Notes: generated by a model not told the origin, from the sequence alone. DNA of 17,559 nt from an uncultured Eubacteriales bacterium (GCA_934486455.1 CAKSPR010000037.1:1-17559), one strand, 5' to 3'; counted from the stretch's first letter, positions 1 through 8,173 are shown. Numbers and translations: made by a program.

Positions 1-68
1 GGTTTTGGGCAATTTAGAAAGAAAAAAGACAAACACGAAAAAATAACAATTATTTTTGAAAAACAGCA

Positions 69-96
69 TTGACTTTTTTAAAAATCCATGTATTAT
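69..96 (+). promoter_or_regulatory. Sigma-A promoter for the GH36 dockerin gene
   Basis: TTGACT at 69-74 and TATTAT at 91-96 are separated by 16 bases in an A/T-rich context, a near-consensus sigma-A promoter. Transcription would begin near 103. This places an in-frame ATG at 100 at or upstream of the transcript start, and supports translation from the ATG at 172. Bases 1-68 show nothing else recognisable. Confidence 0.6.
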
Positions 97-171
97 TAAA
101 TGAGGCCGCGAACGAAAAAGGCGGCTAAACGGCTTGAAACCGTAAGATTTTCCTGTTTGGGAGATGGTAAA

Positions 172-3100
172 ATGAAAGAAAAGGGTAAAAATATTTTATC
201 CAAACTGTTGGTCGTTCTTCTCGCTGTCGGAATAACGGCAGGGTGCTGCCCCGCCTTTTCGGTGGCCGAGGCCGACGATGTAACGGTAGCCTCGGCGGCG
301 CTTTCTGCCTTTAAGACAGAAGCAAATGCGCTTTTCAACAAGCGTGCCGACGGAGAAAAACTGCAAATAGACGGTTCAAAGGAAAACCACTCGGCCGTTG
401 CCTTTGAGGGCGGCGGATCGGCTTCCTTTGACATATCAACGGTCGGGGCAAACGGCTTTACCGCCATTGTCGGACTCGACAGTTCCTCTCAGGACTCAGA
501 CAAGGCAAGGTTCTCTGTTCTCTGCGACGGCAAGGAAATTGCCGCGTCAAAGGAGCTTACAAAGGGCAATGCCGAAAAACTGACCGCCGATGTTCCCTCG
601 GGAGCAAAGAGCATAGAGCTTAAGGCAGAGGGAAGCGGTCTTACCGTTTTCGGCGATGCGGCCGTGACCTTCCCCTTCTCCCATAACGGTTATGCGGATA
701 TGACGGCTTTGCGTCTTGAACAGCAGATAAACGACGCCGCAAACCCCCTCAAAACAAATGAGGACATAAAAATCGGAAGCGACACCTTTGACAAGGGCTT
801 TGCGGTATATCCCCAGAGCGCCGACAATTTGGGTCAGGTCTCCGAGCTTTACTTTGATGTAAGCGGCATGGATGCCAAGATCTTCACCGCAAAGGCGGGA
901 CTTAACAACGCATCCAACACAAACGGCGTTGTGTTCAGAGTTTACGCCGACGGACAGAAGGTTTACGAAAGCGAAACGATCACCGGAGAAACCAAGGCCG
1001 TGGATATTTCGGCCGACATAACCGGCGCAAATCTTTTGACCCTTACGGTCTACAACAACGGCGACAATGCGGGAGACAATGCCGTTTGGGCACAGCCCAG
1101 GCTGTCGCTTAACGCCCAAAGCGCCACCCACAAAAAAAACAGCGTTTCGGTAAGTCTCACCGAGTTAAAATGGAAGTCGGCAATATCCGAATCCAAAAGT
1201 CCGCAGATAAACAAGCCTTATGAAAACGATGCGGATTATAAAATAAATGTGGGCGGACTCGAATACAACTACGGAATTACAGCCCACCCCTATAACAACA
1301 CAACACCATCGACCATAACATACGATCTTTCAAAATATAATTTCAACTATTTTACCGTTAAGGTAGGCAAAACCAAAGAAAAGCATATCAGCGTCGACGA
1401 TCAGAGAATGACCGAAATATTCCGCATTTACGGCGACGGTAAGCTGCTTGCTGAAAGCGAGCCTATCGCCATGGGACACTACACCGCCCTTTCGGCCGAC
1501 GTTACCGGCGTTGACACCCTCAGCCTTGTTATTGCGGCAGGCGACGGCGGATATGGCTGGGGCGCCTGTGCATGGTGCGAGCCCACCCTCTACACCGAGG
1601 TCGGCCCCGGAGACATTGCCATAAGCTACCCCTTCGGTGACGAGCAGAGCCGCATCATAAGCAACACCGACATTACGGTAAGGGGTGTGGCCAACGGCAT
1701 AAAGGTAGTTAAGGCCACCCTCGATTCTAAGATGCTTGGTCTTTTCACGGTTAAGGACGGCGGATTTGCCGCAAAAATCAAGGGAAAAGACCTTTATCCC
1801 GGAAAAAATATCATCAGATTTGAGGCCGTTTCGGGAAAGAGCAATCCCGTCGAGGTCGTTATAACAAAGGAAAATAAATATTCGGTTGCCGCTCTTGAGT
1901 GGAAGAGCCATACCGGTGTATTTCTTTCGAAGGGTGCGGGGGTTCAGAGCATTTGCAACACCCTTACCATCGGCTCGCAGGCTCACCAGACCAACGACGG
2001 ATTTTGCATAAAGCCCGACGACGGTTCGGACGGCTGTGCCGATGTGGTCATCGACCTTGCCGCCCTCGACAACAAGGTCGAATACTTCACTTCCCTTGTG
2101 GGACTGGACGATTTCGCATATTTTGACCAGGTCTCTTCGGGGGGAAGCGTCACCTATCAGGTGCTGTGCGGCGATCAGATTCTTGCACAGACAGAGGAGC
2201 TTACGGCCAACGAATTTACATTTATCAGCTGTGACATTCCTCCCTCCGCCACCGAGCTTACTCTTAGGGTAACAAACGCCGGAGACGGAAATGCAGTCGA
2301 CTATGCCGATTGGCTCTACCCCGCCCTTTATCTTAAAAAGAGCGACTATGCATCGGTTGAAAAGAGCCTTTATTCCGACAACAACATCGGCGGAAACTAT
2401 ACCGTTACTGCCAAGAGCAGCGTGGGCGTAAGATTTGCAACAGAGAAGCCCTTCAGTGCAGTTTCGATCATCCCCGAAAAGACGGCCGACACCGTAACCG
2501 GCAGCCTCTATAAATTCATCTATTCCTATGATCGTTCAATTCAGGGAGAGGCGCTTTCCTCCGCCGTGGCCACCAAAGGCTCGGGCGGAAAATACACCTT
2601 TAACCTTAACAAGGAATACGATGCGGGAGAATACCTCTTTGTGGCCGACGGCGTTACCGAGATCAAGGCCAACGGCTCGCAGTACGGTTATAACTATGCC
2701 GACGGCATGGCTCAAAAGGGGCTTATCAACATGTCGCTGACCTTCGGCGGAAGCTACGACAGCTACCTTGCCCCGGTCACTCCCGAGCCCGACACCACCA
2801 ACGCCGGCACCAACCGCGCAACGGCGGCCGAAAAGGCAAGAGCCAAGGAAACCTACGAGAAATATATAACAAACCTTGCAAGTTTCCCCTCAAAAATGAC
2901 AATCGGAGAGGATTCCTATGTAGGCTTTTCAAGCAGCGATTTCACCCTTAAATTCACCGACAAACAGCAAAACACCGTAACAAGGAGTGAAAACACCACC
3001 TTCACCCTCACCCACAAGAGCGGACTGGAATTCGAGCTTCGCTGCGTATACTATCCCGATTATGCCGCTTTCGACTGGGTCATTTACTTCACAAACAAGG

Positions 3101-5475
3101 GACAAAACGACTCGCCCAAGGTCTCCGACATCAGCCCTGCCGAGCTTACCTTCGAGGGAGACAATCCCGTTATACTTTCAAACTACAGCGACGGAGGCCC
3201 ATTTGCACCCTTTGTTCCCCAAACCATTTATCTCAGCGACGGGGAATCCCGCTCGTTTGCTCCTCAAAACGGCCGTTCTACCGAGGGCGCCTTCCCTTAT
3301 TACAACTTTGAATACGGCAACAAAGGCGCGTTCGTGGTAACAAGCTGGTCGGGAATATGGCAGGCCGACTTTAACTATAAGAACGGCGTGACCACCTATT
3401 CGGGAAAACAGCAGACCTTTAATTCATACCTTAAATCGGGCGAAACGGCAAGAACGCCGCTGACCGCCGTGATTCTCTACGACGGACGGGATACCGACCG
3501 TGCCACCAACCTTTGGAGAAACTGGTTTATGGATTGCAACATGGAAAGGGACGACGAGGGAAATCTGCCTACCCCGTTTGTGGCGGGTGTTACCTCGGCG
3601 GTTTACAACGAAATGTCCAAGGCCACCGACCAAAATCAGATCGACGCCATTAAGAAATATCTCGAACAGGGCATCGACATAAATGTCTGGTGGATGGACG
3701 CCGACTGGTATGCCAAGGTCGATCCCGAGCAAATCGGCTTCCCCGTGGGCAACTGGGTGCCTGATACATCCCGTTTCCCCTCTAAATTCAAGGCTATAAG
3801 CGACTATGCAAACAGCGAGGATGTTAAGACCCTGCTGTGGTTTGAGCCCGAGAGAATTTCCATAACCACCAGGCAGTATAACGAAACCCCCGAAACCGAA
3901 TACCGCGTAAAGCCCGAGTGGCTTATCGGCTACGGCGAGGCGGGAAGTCAGATTGCATACGGCGTTGAAGGAAACGCTTTCCAGCTGGATCTCGGGAACA
4001 AAGAAGCCTTTGACTGGCTTTGCAACCGCGTGACCACCATAATAAAAGAGGGCGGTATATCCATCTACCGTGAGGACCTTAACAGCAACTTTATCGACGA
4101 GACCTGGGCGGCGGCAAACGAGGCTCATCCCGACCGCACCGGCATGACCGAAAACGGCTGTGTTATGGGACATTACGCATACTGGGATGTGCTTCTTGCC
4201 CTCGACGAGGTGGAGCTTCTTGACTCCTGCGCCTCGGGCGGACATCGCCTCGATCTCGAGACCATGCGCCGCGCAGTGGCTCTCCACCCCACCGATTTCA
4301 ACTATAACGACCTTACCTCAAAGCAGATCGGAAGCTACGGTCTCGCTTCCTGGTTCCCCTTCACCGGCGCAAATACCGGCGTTGGCAATTACACCACGCA
4401 AACCAACAAGTATGTGCTTCGCTCGGCCTATCGCCAGGCGCTTATTCTCCAGTACAACGTAAACACAATGAGCGACGGGTATTATGCCGTGGCAAAGGAC
4501 TGCGTCAACGAGTGGAAGGGCATCAGCAGGTATTTCTACGACGACCTTTATCAGCTTACAAAGAGCACAACAGGCTCCAACGAATGGTATTCCTACGAAT
4601 ATTTGAGCGAAGAGGAGCAAAGCGGCTTTGCCATGGTTTTCCGCCGCTCGAAAGGCTCGGCCGACACGCAGAACATTAAGCTTAAGGGTCTTAATCCCGC
4701 CGACACCTACGAGATAACCTTTGCCGACCAAAGCGGAAAGGTAACTGCCACAGGTGCCGAGCTTATGAGCAGGGGCGTGTCGCTAACCCTTACCGAAAAC
4801 GAAAACGGCGGCGGCAGCGATTCGGATATTATCTATATTAAGCGCACGGCGACCGTTGCAGGGGACAGAGACGCTCTTAAAGCAACCGCAGACAGCGCAA
4901 AAACGCTCATCGACGCAGGTCTCGTTGAGGCCGGATACGACGGACAGAGCAGCTTTAACCTTGTCCTTGCCTATGAAAAGGCACTGGCAGTTTACGAAAA
5001 CGACGGCGAATCGGCTCAGGGAATAAACGCCGCAACCGAACAGCTCAAAAAAGCTCAGGCGGCTCTTAAAAAGGGCGGCGCAGGCTCAAAGGCCGAGATC
5101 GAAAACATCATAGGCAGCATCGGCGGGATAAACGAGCAGAACGCCCCCTATCGTGAGGAGCTTGTGAAGCTGGTGGAACAGCTGGTTGAAAAATCGGGAG
5201 TAACACCCGACAACGCCGATGTGCTCAAACAGGCAAGAGAGGCTCTTAACAGCTTTAACACTACGGTTTTGTACGGCGATGTTAACGGCGACGAGAAGAT
5301 AAACTCCGAGGACGCACTTATGGTGCTCCAGTCGGTAGTCGGTCTTACCGAGCTTGACGAGAGAGCCGCAAAGGCCGCAAATGTCAACTCGGACGACAAG
5401 ATAGACACTCAGGACGCTCTCGGAATTCTCCAGTTTGTCGTGGGCATCCGCACCGAGCTTCCCTATAAGGATTAA
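172..5475 (+). CDS. Secreted multidomain GH36 alpha-galactosidase-type glycosidase with NPCBM domains and dockerin
   Basis: Likely an extracellular retaining glycosidase of family GH36, probably acting on alpha-galactosides, docked to a cohesin scaffold. The start at 172 is preferred because GGGAG at 159-163 lies 8 bases upstream and a signal peptide begins there (residues 1-34, AEA-type cleavage). The encoded protein is 1767 residues. Order seen: a degenerate NPCBM-like stretch (about 36-160), NPCBM-like domains at about 173-313, 324-475 and 570-723 with an Ig-like segment at 476-569, a linker domain to 880, and the GH36 beta-sandwich plus barrel at about 884-1560. A helical FIVAR-like region (about 1563-1700) and a type I dockerin (about 1701-1767) follow. 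GH36 landmarks are WWMDADWY, LLWFEPERI, YREDLN (putative nucleophile D1302) and DSCASGGHRLD (putative acid/base D1361). The 59-residue nucleophile-acid/base distance fits the family. The nucleophile motif differs from the classical KWDMNR, so the exact sugar specificity is open. The gene is monocistronic, with a terminator close downstream. Confidence 0.93.
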   Translation: MKEKGKNILSKLLVVLLAVGITAGCCPAFSVAEADDVTVASAALSAFKTEANALFNKRADGEKLQIDGSKENHSAVAFEGGGSASFDISTVGANGFTAIVGLDSSSQDSDKARFSVLCDGKEIAASKELTKGNAEKLTADVPSGAKSIELKAEGSGLTVFGDAAVTFPFSHNGYADMTALRLEQQINDAANPLKTNEDIKIGSDTFDKGFAVYPQSADNLGQVSELYFDVSGMDAKIFTAKAGLNNASNTNGVVFRVYADGQKVYESETITGETKAVDISADITGANLLTLTVYNNGDNAGDNAVWAQPRLSLNAQSATHKKNSVSVSLTELKWKSAISESKSPQINKPYENDADYKINVGGLEYNYGITAHPYNNTTPSTITYDLSKYNFNYFTVKVGKTKEKHISVDDQRMTEIFRIYGDGKLLAESEPIAMGHYTALSADVTGVDTLSLVIAAGDGGYGWGACAWCEPTLYTEVGPGDIAISYPFGDEQSRIISNTDITVRGVANGIKVVKATLDSKMLGLFTVKDGGFAAKIKGKDLYPGKNIIRFEAVSGKSNPVEVVITKENKYSVAALEWKSHTGVFLSKGAGVQSICNTLTIGSQAHQTNDGFCIKPDDGSDGCADVVIDLAALDNKVEYFTSLVGLDDFAYFDQVSSGGSVTYQVLCGDQILAQTEELTANEFTFISCDIPPSATELTLRVTNAGDGNAVDYADWLYPALYLKKSDYASVEKSLYSDNNIGGNYTVTAKSSVGVRFATEKPFSAVSIIPEKTADTVTGSLYKFIYSYDRSIQGEALSSAVATKGSGGKYTFNLNKEYDAGEYLFVADGVTEIKANGSQYGYNYADGMAQKGLINMSLTFGGSYDSYLAPVTPEPDTTNAGTNRATAAEKARAKETYEKYITNLASFPSKMTIGEDSYVGFSSSDFTLKFTDKQQNTVTRSENTTFTLTHKSGLEFELRCVYYPDYAAFDWVIYFTNKGQNDSPKVSDISPAELTFEGDNPVILSNYSDGGPFAPFVPQTIYLSDGESRSFAPQNGRSTEGAFPYYNFEYGNKGAFVVTSWSGIWQADFNYKNGVTTYSGKQQTFNSYLKSGETARTPLTAVILYDGRDTDRATNLWRNWFMDCNMERDDEGNLPTPFVAGVTSAVYNEMSKATDQNQIDAIKKYLEQGIDINVWWMDADWYAKVDPEQIGFPVGNWVPDTSRFPSKFKAISDYANSEDVKTLLWFEPERISITTRQYNETPETEYRVKPEWLIGYGEAGSQIAYGVEGNAFQLDLGNKEAFDWLCNRVTTIIKEGGISIYREDLNSNFIDETWAAANEAHPDRTGMTENGCVMGHYAYWDVLLALDEVELLDSCASGGHRLDLETMRRAVALHPTDFNYNDLTSKQIGSYGLASWFPFTGANTGVGNYTTQTNKYVLRSAYRQALILQYNVNTMSDGYYAVAKDCVNEWKGISRYFYDDLYQLTKSTTGSNEWYSYEYLSEEEQSGFAMVFRRSKGSADTQNIKLKGLNPADTYEITFADQSGKVTATGAELMSRGVSLTLTENENGGGSDSDIIYIKRTATVAGDRDALKATADSAKTLIDAGLVEAGYDGQSSFNLVLAYEKALAVYENDGESAQGINAATEQLKKAQAALKKGGAGSKAEIENIIGSIGGINEQNAPYREELVKLVEQLVEKSGVTPDNADVLKQAREALNSFNTTVLYGDVNGDEKINSEDALMVLQSVVGLTELDERAAKAANVNSDDKIDTQDALGILQFVVGIRTELPYKD

Positions 5476-5550
5476 CAAGAAAAGGTGCCTGTCCCGTTAA
5501 GTTAAAGGACTGACATCAAAACCCGACAAACAAAATCCAACAAACCACTG

Positions 5551-5592
5551 TCCTCCCCCTTAAAGCTAACGCTTTTCGGGGGAGGATTTTTT
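5551..5592 (+). terminator. Intrinsic terminator after the GH36 gene
   Basis: TCCTCCCCC at 5551-5559 pairs perfectly with GGGGGAGGA at 5578-5586, followed at once by six T (5587-5592). The loop contains a further AAAGC/GCTTT stem. It lies 75 bases after the stop codon and separates this transcript from the next enzyme gene. Confidence 0.92.
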
Positions 5593-5677
5593 GCACGGTT
5601 TTTGACCGACAGGAGAAGGTTGTGTGCCAGGAAAAGATGATTTTCCGTCAATAAACAAGGCAAAAAACCCAAACTAA

Positions 5678-5762
5678 GCCGTGGCGCCCCAAGGCATAAG
5701 GACCCGGCAAAACGCAAGTTTTGACTGAGGGGTAGTAAGGTTTCTTGTAACGAAAAAACTAC
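5678..5762. repeat. Possible decayed copy of a dispersed palindromic intergenic repeat
   Basis: The block contains CAAAAC-GCAA-GTTTTG (5708-5723), a perfect 6-bp stem on a GNRA-type tetraloop. It is flanked by a CCCC/GGGG pairing (5687-5690 with 5729-5732) and followed by GTAGT (5732-5736), which could pair with ACTAC (5758-5762). The minus-strand order, CCCCTCAGTC then a short hairpin then GCCGGGTCC, resembles from memory the small dispersed repeats with a CCTCAGTC...AGCTCCC core that are common between genes of gut clostridia. That identification is unverified. A structured RNA is an alternative. Confidence 0.4.
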
Positions 5763-5918
5763 CGTCAATGAACATATTTACACTCATATAGCCCTACCGC
5801 CTTCCCCCGTTAATAAACACAACCACTAATCTTTTTGTAACATTCCCTGACTGTCAAAGGAACAATTGCAAATTTAAAAATCTGTCTTCTCTAATTCCGC
5901 CCACACCGCTTACAAACA

Positions 5919-5983
5919 ACCGTCTATCACGCAAATTGCATAAATTCGAGACGGTCAATTTGTGAAAAACGGAGAAATCCGTC
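5919..5983 (+). promoter_or_regulatory. Competing stems upstream of the beta-propeller gene
   Basis: ACCGTCT (5919-5925) pairs with AGACGGT (5949-5955). GACGG (5950-5954) can instead pair with CCGTC (5979-5983). ACGGA-GAAA-TCCGT (5969-5982) forms a GNRA-capped hairpin that would exclude the second pairing. These alternatives would act in RNA only if transcription starts further upstream than the promoter at 5992. No known riboswitch class is recognised, so the functional call is tentative. Confidence 0.25.
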
Positions 5984-5991
5984 CCGCAATA

Positions 5992-6022
5992 TTGACCTAA
6001 AGTGCCCTTTAGGGTTTAAAAT
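5992..6022 (+). promoter_or_regulatory. Putative promoter with embedded operator-like inverted repeat
   Basis: TTGACC (5992-5997) is followed by a weak A/T-rich -10 region: TTTAAA at 6015-6020 with a 17-base spacer, or TAAAAT at 6017-6022 with 19. The spacer carries a perfect inverted repeat, CCTAAAG-TGCC-CTTTAGG (5996-6013), centred between the -35 and -10, where a bound repressor could block polymerase. The leader to the ATG at 6096 would be about 70 bases. Confidence 0.4.
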
Positions 6023-6095
6023 ACCGAGGTAAGAAAAAACAGAAACACAAAAACCATCGGAAGAAACCACGAAACCTCAAAGAAAGGGTGATACA

Positions 6096-7700
6096 ATGAA
6101 AAAAATAACGGCTTTGATAACCGCGGCGGCAATGTTCTTTTGCCTGGCCGTTTCCGCCCTCGGATATTCCAACAAGGGCGAAATAACCGAGGAGGAAGGC
6201 CTTATAATCGAAGGCCTCTTTAACGGAATGACCTATGAGGAGGAACTGCCCCAATATGATGGACTGGGCGGGCGTTTCGGAATGCACTTTGCCGACTTCG
6301 TATGGGTGGATGATGTGCTTTACAGCTACTATATCAGGGGCGAAAACGGCAAATCCTGCATCGGTCTTGCCACCTCTACAGACGGTATCAATTTCGAGGA
6401 TAAGGGACTTGTCATAAACGCCGATTCCGGCTTCGACCTTTTAATGGCCAGCTTTGCGGGTGTGTGGTATGAGGACGGGGTCTTTTATGTCACTTACGAA
6501 GCCCTGCCCGAAACCGACGATGGCGCAAATATCGCCCTTGCCACTTCTACCGACGGCGTCCATTTCGACAAAAAGGGAATAATTCTTTATCACGACCGCT
6601 CACTCGGTTGGCAGAATTATAACATAGGCACCCCCGACCTTTACAAGGTGGGCGACATGTGGTATCTCACATTCCACGGCTTCGGAAATCAGAAAAAGGA
6701 CTGCCAGATAGGTGTGGCATACGGCACCGATCTTTTTAACCTTACAATGGTCGACCACCCCGTTATAGAGACCTCCAACGACCCTAACGACCCCGATTGC
6801 GGCACCTGCGGGCGCAGGGATGTTATATACTATAACGGATGGTACTATATGACCTACGAAATAAGCACCGACGGGGGTAAGATAAACCGCAATTTGGGCG
6901 ATGATTTAGGGGTCGAGGGCAAGTATTATTACGATTTCTCGGGATCCAGCTGGGGACATAAATTTGCCCGCTCGAGAGACATGATAAACTGGGAAAAGAT
7001 ACCCTATCTTCTTCACGACACATACACCGGAGATTATGCCTACGACGGACCCTCATGGCTTGTCAAGGACGGAGAGGTCTTTATATACTACCGCGGTCTC
7101 GGCGTGAGAACCTGCGTTATTCAGCTTAAATCAAACGCCGTGCGAAAGACCGACAGTTCCACCGGGGTCAGTCTCGTTACCCATAAGGACGCCGAGTTTT
7201 CTGTCCTTCGGGAGAAGGAGGGAGCGTTTTTCGAAATGGCACAAAGTATTCCTTCGATCTCGGCCTTTAGGGCATATAAAACCGAAACGACCCTCAGCGG
7301 AAAGCAGTATACCGCCCCTGTCTCGGATCGGTGCAGGGTGGAGATCCCGCAGTTTTGGATAAAAAACAGGGCGGCCGTTGCGGCGACCGACGAACAGGGC
7401 AATCTTACCGAGATCGAAAGTGTAATGACCGAGCAGGACGGAAAAAGCTACCTGACCTTCGACGGCGGCGTTAACAGAGAGTTCTTGCTGGTTTATAAAA
7501 AGTCGGTCAGGCAGGGAGATATTAATTTTGACGGAAGAGTCTCGGCTGTTGACGCACTGCTTGCCCTTCAAACGGCGGTGGGAAGCCGCAGGCTTTCGAT
7601 ATATCAGCCCGATGCCGCCGATCTTGACGGCGACGGAGAGATCACGGCAAACGATGCCTTTAGCATTCTTTTGAGCACTGTCGGAAAAGCCGCGGAATAA
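6096..7700 (+). CDS. Secreted five-bladed beta-propeller glycosidase-like protein with dockerin
   Basis: A 534-residue exported protein, likely a glycan-active enzyme attached to a scaffoldin. The start is supported by AAGGGTGAT just upstream and a signal peptide at residues 1-23 (ALG cleavage). Five recurring strands of the D/W...G..Y..Y type (about 66-80, 122-136, 178-195, 241-256, 317-334), with LATSTDG-type turns at 91, 148 and 290, indicate a five-bladed propeller of the GH32/43/68/117/130 kind. A GTPDLYK motif lies near 178. Acidic candidates for catalysis include D67, D181, E255 and D317, but the family is not assigned. Residues about 360-468 form an uncharacterised accessory segment. 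Residues 473-531 are a type I dockerin with two calcium loops (GDINFDGRVSAVD and ADLDGDGEITAND). An inactive or carbohydrate-binding propeller remains possible. Confidence 0.88.
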   Translation: MKKITALITAAAMFFCLAVSALGYSNKGEITEEEGLIIEGLFNGMTYEEELPQYDGLGGRFGMHFADFVWVDDVLYSYYIRGENGKSCIGLATSTDGINFEDKGLVINADSGFDLLMASFAGVWYEDGVFYVTYEALPETDDGANIALATSTDGVHFDKKGIILYHDRSLGWQNYNIGTPDLYKVGDMWYLTFHGFGNQKKDCQIGVAYGTDLFNLTMVDHPVIETSNDPNDPDCGTCGRRDVIYYNGWYYMTYEISTDGGKINRNLGDDLGVEGKYYYDFSGSSWGHKFARSRDMINWEKIPYLLHDTYTGDYAYDGPSWLVKDGEVFIYYRGLGVRTCVIQLKSNAVRKTDSSTGVSLVTHKDAEFSVLREKEGAFFEMAQSIPSISAFRAYKTETTLSGKQYTAPVSDRCRVEIPQFWIKNRAAVAATDEQGNLTEIESVMTEQDGKSYLTFDGGVNREFLLVYKKSVRQGDINFDGRVSAVDALLALQTAVGSRRLSIYQPDAADLDGDGEITANDAFSILLSTVGKAAE

Positions 7701-7747
7701 AGCGGCTCAAAAGGCAAAATTCCGAAAAAGAAATAACCGAAAAAAAC

Positions 7748-7790
7748 AAGGCGGGAGACGGCAAATAGGCCGACCTCCCGCTTGCTCTTT
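7748..7790 (+). terminator. Weak terminator-like hairpin after the beta-propeller gene
   Basis: GCGGGAG (7751-7757) pairs with CTCCCGC (7775-7781), extendable by a wobble and one A-T pair, followed by CTCTTTCT instead of a clean T run. It sits about 50 bases after the stop codon, at the expected place, but the poor U tract makes termination efficiency doubtful. Confidence 0.5.
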
Positions 7791-7805
7791 CTCCGACGGC
7801 TTTAC

Positions 7806-7870
7806 GCGATATATACCGCCCGGACGCCGCACTGCCCGTGAATATTGCGATACATACCGTTTGCCGCACT
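7806..7870. repeat. Imperfect tandem direct repeat upstream of the glycan operon
   Basis: GCGATATATACCG at 7806-7818 recurs as GCGATACATACCG at 7847-7859 (12 of 13 bases). GCCGCACT at 7826-7833 recurs at 7863-7870 (8 of 8). The spacing between the two blocks shrinks from 7 to 3 bases. Paired sites about 40 bases apart could bind a regulator or be a decayed duplication; no function is known. Confidence 0.5.
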
Positions 7871-8062
7871 TGTGCTGTATAACCGCGCTTTTTGAGGCCG
7901 AAAACCGCCCCGCGGGGTGTTGTCAGATGTGCGATCCTCTCGGTGAGCTGCCGGCCGGGTTATGCCTGTTTTTACGACGCTGTTTGCGGCCGAAACGGAC
8001 TGTGAAACCGACAAAAAACGGCGCAAATACAGGAAGGTAACAGCATTGACACCAAAATATTG

Positions 8063-8091
8063 TTGACATTCGCCCCCGAGAATCGTATAAT
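8063..8091 (+). promoter_or_regulatory. Perfect-consensus sigma-A promoter for the dehydratase/transferase operon
   Basis: TTGACA (8063-8068) and TATAAT (8086-8091) are separated by exactly 17 bases, the full sigma-A consensus. Transcription would start near 8098, leaving a leader of about 76 bases. A promoter this strong for a housekeeping-type pair suggests high basal initiation tempered by a repressor or by the leader hairpin. Confidence 0.88.
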
Positions 8092-8120
8092 GGCTATGCT
8101 AATTGGTATATCTGCGCCGT

Positions 8121-8142
8121 TTCGACAAATAGGTCGAATTTT
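8121..8142 (+). promoter_or_regulatory. Leader hairpin with T run (possible attenuator)
   Basis: TTCGAC (8121-8126) and GTCGAA (8133-8138) form a perfect 6-bp stem with loop AAATAG, followed by TTTT (8139-8142). It lies about 24-45 bases into the predicted leader, between promoter and start codon. It could be a weak attenuator or an operator. The stem is short, so confidence is low. Confidence 0.35.
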
Positions 8143-8173
8143 CGGACATTTAAAATATCGGAGCTGAAAAACA

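Larger units (their letters stand above)
5476..6095. other. 620-base intergenic region between the two dockerin enzymes
   Basis: No credible gene is visible. In order it holds a terminator (5551-5592), a palindromic repeat-like block (about 5678-5762), an A/T-rich stretch without clear signals (about 5763-5918), mutually exclusive stems (5919-5983), and a promoter overlapped by an inverted repeat (5992-6022). A minus-strand open frame across 5502-5768 has no Shine-Dalgarno and coincides with the terminator and the repeat, so it is not called. Confidence 0.6.
7701..8173. other. Intergenic region before the glycan-initiation operon
   Basis: The 473 bases hold a weak terminator-like hairpin (7748-7790), a tandem imperfect direct repeat (7806-7870), a CCCCGCGGGG palindrome (7908-7917), a consensus promoter (8063-8091) and a leader hairpin (8121-8142). 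A second TTGACA at 8046-8051 lies upstream of the promoter and has no partner -10. No protein gene is supported: short frames here lack ribosome sites and family features. Confidence 0.55.

Noticed and set aside
100..171. Extended start for the GH36 protein at the ATG at 100
   Set aside because: That ATG lies at or before the predicted transcript start and would bury the signal peptide behind 24 charged residues. The ATG at 172 has a well-placed GGGAG.
172..290. GH36 protein as a lipoprotein (TAGC near residue 25)
   Set aside because: The residue three before the cysteine is threonine, which does not fit the usual lipobox, and a normal signal peptidase site follows. Not excluded, but not called.
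3424..4287. Minus-strand open frame inside the GH36 gene
   Set aside because: It overlaps the catalytic core of the enzyme in antisense and has no ribosome site or domain.
5502..5768. Possible small minus-strand gene
   Set aside because: It runs through the terminator and the palindromic block, with no Shine-Dalgarno and no recognisable protein features.
62..8050. Identical 12-mer AACAGCATTGAC at 62-73 and 8039-8050 near two promoters
   Set aside because: Several chance 12-base matches are expected in a window of this size, and the two copies hold different positions relative to the active -35 elements.
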